Assembly: GCA_028293325.1 (NCBI GenBank)
Contig: JAQGPA010000083.1
Span: 1 to 64,000, forward strand
Direction of reading: 5' to 3'
Source of the DNA: Pedosphaera sp.
GTDB taxonomy: Bacteria > Verrucomicrobiota > Verrucomicrobiia > Limisphaerales > Pedosphaeraceae
Length of the DNA: 64,000 nucleotides
Made by a program: the position numbers and the translations under genes
The notes under the pieces: model-generated
What the model was told of the DNA's origin: nothing
The model's input: the letters and a program-made list of their open reading frames with translations, nothing else
Databases searched by the model: none
Shown here: one piece after another, positions 55,741 through 64,000 of the stretch
Layout of the letters: every line of letters begins with the position of its first letter
Position numbering within the stretch: position 1 is the first letter of the stretch

Positions 55741-58614
55741 ATGAAAATCTTCAAAAAATCCACCCTCTTTGTGAGTGCCACGTTGGCATCCCTGTTCACG
55801 CTGGCCGGTTCCGCTGCTGCCCAAATTGCCGCCCACGATGACGCCGCCGCCTACAACGGCTCGACCTGGACCAATAACGCGAACCAAGGTTTTGGTTTTA
55901 CCCCTTGGACTCTGCTCAACGTGAACGTCGGCGGTGGTTTCTCCGGTTTTTATATCGGCAACCCCGGAAACATCGGCACCAGTGGTAATTCCTTCGGTAT
56001 GTATGCCAACAGTGGTAGCAGCAATGTCGCAGCTGCCTTTCGCGGTTTCTCCGCACCTTTGACCACCAATCAGGTTTTCAAAATTAAATGGGAAACTTAC
56101 GGCATCGGTTTTAGCACCGCCAGCCGCGGCGGTTTCAGTTTGCGCAATGGCAACGCCGCCACCACCACCGATGATGTCGGCACCGGCTCCCGCTTTGATT
56201 TTTACTACCTTGGTAATTCCGGCGTAAATTCTTTTCTCGTTCAGGACGGTACTGGCGTCACGGCTGTCGGAGTTCCCTTTACCAGTGCTGGTTTATCCTT
56301 GGAATTCACTCTCCATGCTGATGACACCTATCGGTTTGTCATCAAGGACGCGTCCGGCTCAACCATCCTGGGCACTGTGGATGGACAGGCTCTCGCCGGT
56401 TCCGGCACCATTGACAGCGTTGCCATGTATGCCGCCAACACAGGTGGTGACCAGAATTTCAACAGTCTTGAAATCTCCTCCACTTCCCTCGTTCCCCCGG
56501 CCATTGCCAATATCCAACCGACCAACGGCGCCGTCTTTGTCGATCCCAGCACCAATAATATCTCCTTTGAAGTGGATTCCGTCTTTTCCACCGTCTCCAG
56601 CAATAACACTTCCCTCTTCCTGAACGGTGTAAAACAAACCAACCTCGTTTTCAATACCACTGGCATCACGAACCAACTTTTTGTGACCAATACCACTGCG
56701 CTCGCGCGCGACACAGTTTATAATGGCCAGATCATTGCCGCCGATGCCAACGGCAATCGCATCACCAACAACTTCACCTTCAATACCTGGGTCACCAACC
56801 TGTTTTTCATCGAGGCGGAAGATTACAATTATAATGCCGGCAGCTTTATCCCCAATCCCTTCCCCAATGTGTATGGCTCTATCATCGCCAATGCCACCAA
56901 TGGCATCGATGTCTTCAAACCCTTCCCCATTGACGGCGGCACCAATGCCTATCGCCCACAGGATTTTGGCCTGGTTGATTTGGACGCCCCGCCCGTTTCC
57001 GCCGACGTGGACCACAACGATTATGCCCTGAACACCTATTCTGATTACAATCTCTCTTTCGTCCAGTTTGGCGAATGGGAGAATTACACGCGTGGACTCA
57101 GCAATGTAACGTACGATGTTTACGCCCGTATGGCTTCGCTTTCCGGCAATCCAACGATGGAACTGGACCGGATCGCCACTCCCAAGGCCACCGGTTCAAA
57201 TCAACCGCTGGCTGCCTTGGGAACATTCGTTTGTCCGGCCAACACCGGTGGCTCCCAGGGCTACACGTTTGTTCCGTTGAAGGATTTCTTCAGCAACCCC
57301 GTTTCCATTCGTTTCCCCGGCACGAATACCTTCCGCTCCACCCGCATCGGCGGCTCCTACAACTTTAATTATTTGCTCTTTGTGCCGAATACCAATAACG
57401 CGACTCTGACACCTTACATCAGTGCCGGTTTCCCCTTCCCCGGTGCGACTGCGGGACCGGAAACTATCATTTCCTTCACCATTGCCAATCGGCAGACGGC
57501 CGTGAATCCGGCCACGATTCAGTTGCTGTTGAACTCTAACAGCGTGACCAGCGGAATTACGCTCAGCAACACTGCTGCCGGAACGGTCGTTTCCTACATC
57601 CCGCCCGCTTTCCTGGCGTCGAACTCGACCAACACCTTGACCGCCATCTTCACGGATAACGGCGGAACTCCCGTCACCGTCACCAATAACTGGCAATTCA
57701 CCGTCAGCAATCCGCAAATCATTTCCCTCCCCGGCACCAATGCACAACCGGTTGCTGCCGGCACCACTCCCGGATTCGCCATCCACATCGTCAAGGCGGT
57801 CGACACCGCGCCGGACTATGATTTCCCCACCACTTTGGCTCGTGCGGAAGCGCAGTTGACCGGTTCCATTATCGATACCAACACCACCCAACCTTATCCA
57901 AATCTGGCGGTCGATGGCGGCGGCACCAACTTTTTTGCCGATACCGGCACTATTAATTTTGATATCACCGGGGCGCCCTCCGGTTCTTACACTTTCCCCA
58001 CCAAGGCAGCGTTCCCATACGTTCCCGCAGGTGGCACCAATAATTTCATCGCTATGGCCGCGGAAGCTTATCTGCAATTGGCGCCCGGCAGTTACAATTT
58101 CCTGGTCCGCAGCGACGACGGTTTCCAACTCAGCAGCGGAATCACAACCAAGGACACCAACATCATCGTTGGCGCATTTGATGGCGGCCGCGGTAACGAC
58201 AATCCCACCACCATGTATGTCAATGTCCTAACCAACGGGCTTTACCCCATCCGCCTCCTCTATCTGCAAGCCAAGTTTGGCGGTAGCGTGGAGTTCTATT
58301 CCCTCAACCGGGCGCAAGGCAACAAGCCCATCCTTATCAATGATCCATCTGATCCCAACTCCATCAAAGCTTTCCAAGGCGTCATCTCCAGTGCCACACC
58401 GGTCAATCTGTTTAACGCCGCCCGTAGCGGCACCACCGCCAGTTTCAGTTTCCTGACCCAATCAGGTCGCACACACTTTGTGGAATACAAATCCTCTCTG
58501 GCCAGCGGGCCTTGGACACCCTTGATTACCATTACGGGCAACGGCTCAGTCACCAACGTGTCCGACATTAATGCCACCAACACCACGCGGTTCTATCGGG
58601 TCGGCACTCAATAG
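55741..58614 (+). CDS. Giant secreted lectin/CBM-like protein
   Basis: 957 residues from MKIFKKSTLF, which begins the signal peptide (ending GSAAAQ); a longer frame from 55660 has no signal. Residues ~30-250 resemble the body of the PEP-CTERM protein at 59576 (GFTPWTLLNVN, FGMYANSGSS). An Ig plus CBM-like module follows (FIEAEDYNYNAG, WENYTRGLSNVTYDVYAR), a further Ig-like part, then a PA14-like or beta-sandwich part (YNFLVRSDDGFQLSSG). The shared C-terminal domain ends RFYRVGTQ. Binding or display on the cell surface is likely; no catalytic residues are recognised. Three bases separate it from the pilin downstream. Confidence 0.8.
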   Translation: MKIFKKSTLFVSATLASLFTLAGSAAAQIAAHDDAAAYNGSTWTNNANQGFGFTPWTLLNVNVGGGFSGFYIGNPGNIGTSGNSFGMYANSGSSNVAAAFRGFSAPLTTNQVFKIKWETYGIGFSTASRGGFSLRNGNAATTTDDVGTGSRFDFYYLGNSGVNSFLVQDGTGVTAVGVPFTSAGLSLEFTLHADDTYRFVIKDASGSTILGTVDGQALAGSGTIDSVAMYAANTGGDQNFNSLEISSTSLVPPAIANIQPTNGAVFVDPSTNNISFEVDSVFSTVSSNNTSLFLNGVKQTNLVFNTTGITNQLFVTNTTALARDTVYNGQIIAADANGNRITNNFTFNTWVTNLFFIEAEDYNYNAGSFIPNPFPNVYGSIIANATNGIDVFKPFPIDGGTNAYRPQDFGLVDLDAPPVSADVDHNDYALNTYSDYNLSFVQFGEWENYTRGLSNVTYDVYARMASLSGNPTMELDRIATPKATGSNQPLAALGTFVCPANTGGSQGYTFVPLKDFFSNPVSIRFPGTNTFRSTRIGGSYNFNYLLFVPNTNNATLTPYISAGFPFPGATAGPETIISFTIANRQTAVNPATIQLLLNSNSVTSGITLSNTAAGTVVSYIPPAFLASNSTNTLTAIFTDNGGTPVTVTNNWQFTVSNPQIISLPGTNAQPVAAGTTPGFAIHIVKAVDTAPDYDFPTTLARAEAQLTGSIIDTNTTQPYPNLAVDGGGTNFFADTGTINFDITGAPSGSYTFPTKAAFPYVPAGGTNNFIAMAAEAYLQLAPGSYNFLVRSDDGFQLSSGITTKDTNIIVGAFDGGRGNDNPTTMYVNVLTNGLYPIRLLYLQAKFGGSVEFYSLNRAQGNKPILINDPSDPNSIKAFQGVISSATPVNLFNAARSGTTASFSFLTQSGRTHFVEYKSSLASGPWTPLITITGNGSVTNVSDINATNTTRFYRVGTQ

Positions 58615-58617
58615 CCT

Positions 58618-59466
<849 letters not shown>

Positions 59467-59575
59467 ACAGGCAGAAAAGTGAATATCTTTGGCACGAATA
59501 CGATTGACATTTTTAGCAGAAAAAATCAGAATAATCCAACCACAAACCGACACACAAATCAGAGGATCCCTAGCT

Positions 59576-60343
59576 ATGAAAAAGCAACTGTTGATATCCG
59601 GTTTCGCCCTAACCACCTTCTTGCTTGCCCAGAGTGCAGCCACTGCCTCTTCGATTGCGAGTGACAACGCCTCCAATCCCACTTACAGCGGCGGCTGGTC
59701 CAGTGGCCAGAACGGTGGTACCGGCTTTGGCGCCTGGTCACTGGCCAATAATAATGGCGGCTCTCTTTTTGCCGGTAACTTCATCGCCCCCTCAACGCAA
59801 ATTGGCCCCAACATCGGCACGGCTTTCCAGATGTACGCCAATCCGGGCGGAGCCACCAACGTGGCTAATCGTTCCTTGACCGGTGCCTTGGCCACTGACC
59901 AAATCTTCTCCTTTGATCTTTCCGTGAACTTCCGCAACCCCGGTGACCGTGGTTTCAGATTGTTCTCCGGTGGCCCTTCGGGCACTGACCTGCTCGATTT
60001 CGAAGTTATGAATGATAGGTACATCCTGACCATCGGCGGTAGCTCGCAGGATCTTTTCGGCAACGCTTACAGCGGCACGGCTCCCTTTAGTTTCTCCTTC
60101 AACCAACTCGGTGGTAATGATGTGCTGGTGAGTGTCGTCCGCCCCGGCTTTACCACCTTTTCACAAGTCGCCAACCTGGCTGGTTCCATCGATTCGTTTC
60201 AGCTCTTCATCCAGGGTACAGGCAATCAGGATCAGGCAAATATCGGCGCCAACGGTTTCAGCGTTGTTCCCGAACCCTCCTCTCTAGCATTACTCGGCAT
60301 GGGTGCCTTTGGGGCGGTTGCCTTCCTCCGCCGCCGTAAATAA
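59576..60343 (+). CDS. PEP-CTERM sorting-domain protein
   Basis: 255 residues from MKKQLLISGF with AGAGGA upstream. A signal peptide (ending ATASS), a jellyroll-like body (~30-225) and a classical PEP-CTERM tail follow: VPEPSSLALLGMG, a hydrophobic stretch and RRRK at the end. PEP-CTERM proteins are cleaved by exosortase, itself not in this window, and released to the surface or matrix. The body is homologous to the N-terminal part of the giant at 55741. A terminator follows. Confidence 0.9.
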   Translation: MKKQLLISGFALTTFLLAQSAATASSIASDNASNPTYSGGWSSGQNGGTGFGAWSLANNNGGSLFAGNFIAPSTQIGPNIGTAFQMYANPGGATNVANRSLTGALATDQIFSFDLSVNFRNPGDRGFRLFSGGPSGTDLLDFEVMNDRYILTIGGSSQDLFGNAYSGTAPFSFSFNQLGGNDVLVSVVRPGFTTFSQVANLAGSIDSFQLFIQGTGNQDQANIGANGFSVVPEPSSLALLGMGAFGAVAFLRRRK

Positions 60344-60366
60344 TCATCGGCCTCTCTGTATTTTCG

Positions 60367-60393
60367 AGCCCCGCATCTTGCGGGGCTTTTTCT
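60367..60393 (+). terminator. Rho-independent terminator after the PEP-CTERM gene
   Basis: An 8-bp stem AGCCCCGC-ATCTT-GCGGGGCT followed by TTTTCTTT. It ends the rightward operon; the rest of the 179-base gap before the GH13 stop shows nothing else. Confidence 0.9.
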
Positions 60394-60522
60394 TTGTCCA
60401 GTCGTTGGAACACCTCCATCTCATTCCAATCCCACAGAAAATCACACTCGTGCCGGCCCGGGAATCTGAAAGCTATCGGCGACTCCGGAGCCCTTCACAA
60501 ACCTGCTGGTAGTTGAACAACT

Positions 60523-63500
60523 TCAGGGAATAACTTGAATGCGATAATATTGCGCCGCTGCCCCGGGACTATTCGTAAAGCTTGTCGTCGTGCCCGACGC
60601 GCTGATGCTGCCGCTGACAGCCTGGAATGAATGGGAGAGATTGGTCGTCGCCAACACTTGGTAGTTCTTCCCTGCCACACTCATCCAGGTAAGCACGCTC
60701 GCGCCATTTGCCAGACTGATGATCCGCAACGCTGAATTCGGGTCCAATGGATTCGTCCCCGCTATGTCCTCCTGCAAATTGCTCATGCCGTCCCCGTCAT
60801 AATCACCATTTGGATCCAGCAGCAGCGTTCCGGAACTGTCGGCGCTGGCGCCCCCTTCCACTCCCGCATTATTAATGGCACTCACGCGCGCATACAGGGT
60901 CTGGCCGAAGGCGTTGGTCACCGTGATCGAATTGCTGCTGCTATTGCCGTTGAAAACATTCGCGCCACCCGGTGTCGTCCCGATCAAAACATGGTAGCTG
61001 GCAACTCCGCCATCCGGATCATTGAGCGCCGGCCAGGTGAAGGTCACCACATTGCCGATCGCATAGGGCTTCGGTGTTGTCGGTGTCCCGGTCGCTACCG
61101 GCGGCGTCACGTCATACAGCTTCAGATATTGCGCTTCAAACGGGTCCGTGGCCCATGCGCTGTCAGCCGTGGGAACTTTCTTCAGCAGCACGAACAAGCC
61201 ATTGTTCAATAAATTGTTGCCTGATATCCCGCCCGGAATCAGGTACTGGGTGCGCCGGGTGCTGTCAATCTGCGTATCCGCCGCTATGTTCCGGACGTTA
61301 TACGTCCGCCCTGTCTTGATACCGAATAAGTTGGCGCTGTTTTGGATGATGTTTACATTAAAATTGCCCTGCTGATTGTTGTTGCGGTCCAGGTTCACAA
61401 AGGCAAACACCACATCGTTGAAGTTGGGTGAGGCATTCGCTGTTTCATACTTTGCCACGGAAAATATATTCGCCTGCGGACCGCCGCCCCCGGTTTGATC
61501 CAGGTAATACCGGTTCGAACTGCGCAGTGCGGGACTGAACTGCCGGGCCTGCCCTACCGCCGCGTAAACCGGATAGAGTTGATCCAACCCGTAATTCCGG
61601 TTCGCCGGTGCAAAAATCGGCTGCAGCGAATTGAATTTCTTGAAGTGCGGGATCATCTTGCCAAAATTCAGTTCATACTGGTCAAAACCAAAGTTCTGGG
61701 AGATGCCCAATTCCTGGCCGTAAAAAATCATCGGCGCGCCATCAATGCTCCCGCTGACCTGATAGCGAATCAACGCCTGGAATGGGTCTTGGTAGGTCTG
61801 CTCATCATGCGAGGTGCTGTTCAGCAGCACCAACCCCTGCCCGTAAGCGTTCCGGCGGGATTCAAAAATATTGCGGTAGTCGCTCGCCGTGGCCGCCGCC
61901 TGGAATGGAAATACGATATTCTCGTTCAATACGTCAAAATGCCGGTTGGAACGATAGGTGACTGCGCCGCCGTCCAGCGATTCTGTCATGAACACAAAAT
62001 CCCATTTGCGCGCCCGCGTTTTATTGATGATGTATTCCCAGCATTGCGGCGGCAGTCCCTGTCCAAAATCTGCGCGCAACCCGTCAATCCCTTTATACGT
62101 CTGGCTCGCCGGCGTCCCGTTCGTGCATCCCGTTTGATCGAGCCAAAACAGGATGTAATCTGAAAAATATCTCCACGTGTTTTGGGTGATGGCGTCAAAA
62201 TGTCCGTTGACCGGGCTGAAATCAAAAAAGTCCCCCTCATTCAAATAGTTCCCGTTGTCCTGTGGGTTTTGGCACACCAACGCGGAATAGCGGCCAAAGA
62301 ATATATCATGCGTGTCACCAAACTTCCCAAAATCTCCCCGGTCCGGCGCCACCGCCACGTTGTTCGATGCGGATGCCCGATTACAATAATCGCCCGACAG
62401 GGAATAAAATGCCGCCTGCCGGTTCCGTATCTCATCCGTCGTTTGCCAGTTGTTCGGATTGCCTGCCCCGCCAAAATAAAACACCCCGCTGGCCGCCAGT
62501 TCGCAGTCGTACGCCGTATGGTTGAAAGGCGCATCCAGCATCACATTGAGCCCGGCGGCATCCGCCGCGGCCACGAATCCCTGGAATTCCTGCATCGCCG
62601 CCGGACGCGTATTGGCCTTGCTCATCAGCGGTGATACTTCAAAGAAATTCTTTACCGCATACGGACTGCCCACCGTATAGGGCTGGCTGGTAGCGGGATC
62701 AATCTGGCGACCATCCACTCCCGCCGGATGAATCGGTTGAAACCACAGCCAGTTCACCCCCAGGTTCTTCGCATAATCCAGATTGAAACGATTGGTCACC
62801 GCGTCATACGGCCGCGAGCCGGGGCCATTGTACAAATCGGCAAAGGTGCTGCGCTGATAATCCTGCGTGCCCGCCGCCCCGATGTTAAGGGCGTTCAATT
62901 CATAGAGTACAATGTCCCGGGATTTCCGGGGTGAAACCACAACTGCATGGTCGCGACGCCCATTTGCGGTATACCAATTCCAATTCGTATTGCCGGTGAC
63001 TTTATAACGCGCCGTCAATCGGTACGCGCCGGTCTTCTGGGCATTCAAGGTAAATGAATACTGCCCCGGCGTGCCGGTGGCTGTCATCACATAGGCCTTG
63101 TAATAATTGCCATCGTCTCCGGCCGCAATCCCGTTGCCGTCCGGCGGCACGATTCCATCTTCAATGCCATCTCCATTCGCATCCTGCGTCGCCCGGTCAC
63201 GCCGGTTCAGGTTGGAAAACACCTCGGCCGCGGTGATGTTCGGCTGGCCCGGGCTGAAAAGAATCGTCAGTGGCGCAGCCTCATTTGCCAGTTCATCCAC
63301 AAAAATATGCGTGGTGGTATAATCCGCATTCACGCCGTTCACCGTTAATACCGGATCGCCGGCTGAACCCATGGTAAAGTTGAAAACCGAGTTGTCCGTG
63401 CCGGCGTTATAATCCGCGAACTTTTCCTGATTGTTGCTGCTGTGCCAGACGCCAACCTTGTAATTAATGCTCGTCGCGTTCGGCAGGTTCGTCACCGTCC

Positions 63501-64000
63501 CCGCCCACCACATGGCATTCCCCGCAATGCTGGGATCATTCTCCAGGTGGTCGAGCCCCATGACGGCCACCTGCGTCGTGTTGCTCCCAAAACCCAAAGA
63601 CCCGACCGGAATTGAACCATCTGTGGTGTAATATATGCGGCCGTTGTCCGCCCACCGGGAACCCAGGCTGCCGTCCTTTCCGATATAACCCGCCTTGATC
63701 CAAAACTGAACATTGCTATGCGTGGTATCTGAGCCCGAACTGATCACGCGGTTGTTGGCATGAAATAAAAATGCCGGGCGATTGCGAATCGTGAACGGCG
63801 CTGTCGCCGCCACGCTCTGGGTGGCGGTGGTGGTGCTCCCGGCATCGCCTCCGTAAACGTAAGTGTTCTGGACGCCGTTGCCCCCGTCAAAGGTCAGGTA
63901 GAGATAATACTGAATAACCTCATTTGTGCCAAAAGCCACGGTGTTGAAGCTGTTGCTCCAATACTGGTTGTTGCCGTTGTTGTTAGCAAAACCGAGGTTC
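60523..64000 (-). CDS. Secreted GH13 alpha-amylase-family enzyme (5' end cut by window)
   Basis: The frame is still open at base 64000, so the true start and signal peptide lie outside; at least 1158 residues are present. The N-terminal part has beta-sandwich modules (NQYWSNSFNTVAFG, WIKAGYIGKDGSLG). The GH13 barrel has region I DAPFNH, region II GLRADF (nucleophile D), acid/base E in FMTESL and region IV SHDE. A C-terminal beta domain, an FN3 domain, a calcium-type DxDGDG repeat (DYDGDGMSNLQE, GTNPLDPNS) and the shared C-terminal domain ending YYRIQVIP follow. It would cleave alpha-glucans outside the cell. The precise specificity (amylase, pullulanase or other) is not readable. Confidence 0.88.
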   Translation of the reverse strand, partial: NLGFANNNGNNQYWSNSFNTVAFGTNEVIQYYLYLTFDGGNGVQNTYVYGGDAGSTTTATQSVAATAPFTIRNRPAFLFHANNRVISSGSDTTHSNVQFWIKAGYIGKDGSLGSRWADNGRIYYTTDGSIPVGSLGFGSNTTQVAVMGLDHLENDPSIAGNAMWWAGTVTNLPNATSINYKVGVWHSSNNQEKFADYNAGTDNSVFNFTMGSAGDPVLTVNGVNADYTTTHIFVDELANEAAPLTILFSPGQPNITAAEVFSNLNRRDRATQDANGDGIEDGIVPPDGNGIAAGDDGNYYKAYVMTATGTPGQYSFTLNAQKTGAYRLTARYKVTGNTNWNWYTANGRRDHAVVVSPRKSRDIVLYELNALNIGAAGTQDYQRSTFADLYNGPGSRPYDAVTNRFNLDYAKNLGVNWLWFQPIHPAGVDGRQIDPATSQPYTVGSPYAVKNFFEVSPLMSKANTRPAAMQEFQGFVAAADAAGLNVMLDAPFNHTAYDCELAASGVFYFGGAGNPNNWQTTDEIRNRQAAFYSLSGDYCNRASASNNVAVAPDRGDFGKFGDTHDIFFGRYSALVCQNPQDNGNYLNEGDFFDFSPVNGHFDAITQNTWRYFSDYILFWLDQTGCTNGTPASQTYKGIDGLRADFGQGLPPQCWEYIINKTRARKWDFVFMTESLDGGAVTYRSNRHFDVLNENIVFPFQAAATASDYRNIFESRRNAYGQGLVLLNSTSHDEQTYQDPFQALIRYQVSGSIDGAPMIFYGQELGISQNFGFDQYELNFGKMIPHFKKFNSLQPIFAPANRNYGLDQLYPVYAAVGQARQFSPALRSSNRYYLDQTGGGGPQANIFSVAKYETANASPNFNDVVFAFVNLDRNNNQQGNFNVNIIQNSANLFGIKTGRTYNVRNIAADTQIDSTRRTQYLIPGGISGNNLLNNGLFVLLKKVPTADSAWATDPFEAQYLKLYDVTPPVATGTPTTPKPYAIGNVVTFTWPALNDPDGGVASYHVLIGTTPGGANVFNGNSSSNSITVTNAFGQTLYARVSAINNAGVEGGASADSSGTLLLDPNGDYDGDGMSNLQEDIAGTNPLDPNSALRIISLANGASVLTWMSVAGKNYQVLATTNLSHSFQAVSGSISASGTTTSFTNSPGAAAQYYRIQVIP

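Overview
The window looks like a chromosomal piece of a free-living Verrucomicrobiota bacterium, most likely near Pedosphaera/Limisphaerales. This is inferred from gene content: many prepilin-type proteins with [17 protein letters not shown] helices (H-X9-DG/DUF1559 style), a PEP-CTERM protein, a PATR (autotransporter-associated strand repeat) giant, LamG/Ig/CBM-like giants, Reg_prop hybrid sensors and many secreted glycanases. I saw no rRNA, tRNA or CRISPR.

Layout. 0.1-8.3 kb: a stand-alone receiver protein, a PQQ-like propeller protein, a GH2 glycosidase and a GH16 endo-beta-1,3-glucanase-like enzyme. 8.4-29.2 kb: a locus that occurs three times, each with a divergent pair of transcription units. 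Rightward is an OB-fold sensor histidine kinase followed by a NarL/LuxR response regulator. Leftward is a giant secreted LamG/CBM-like protein followed by a pseudopilin; the third unit keeps only the pilin. A ThuA-like gene lies between units 1 and 2. 29.3-34.4 kb: an accessory segment with an esterase flanked by two related small ORFs, a CrtC/AttH-like protein, a glutathione-independent formaldehyde dehydrogenase with a foldable leader, an IS3 fragment, a frameshifted XRE regulator and a serine recombinase tail. 34.4-39.7 kb: a PATR giant followed by a pilin. 39.9-49.6 kb: divergent glycanase operons, GH3-GH5 leftward and GH5/CBM-PL8 rightward. 49.7-55.5 kb: an internally deleted mini-pilin, a Sel1-repeat protein, and a Reg_prop/Y_Y_Y histidine kinase with its regulator. 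55.7-60.3 kb: a giant secreted protein, a pilin and a PEP-CTERM protein. 60.5 kb to the edge: a secreted GH13 enzyme, cut by the window end.

Function (inference). Most genes fit extracellular breakdown of beta-1,3-glucan (GH16, GH5, GH3), alpha-glucan (GH13), galactosides (GH2) and uronic polysaccharide (PL8), with binding proteins and pilin-like partners exported to the surface under two-component control. The most interesting signals are (1) the threefold sensor/surface-protein/pilin locus, (2) a ~65-residue C-terminal domain ending in FYR-x-x-x-Q-like residues shared by nine secreted giants, and (3) a CATCCCTC-TTTG-GAGGG palindrome in the divergent promoters of these same loci.
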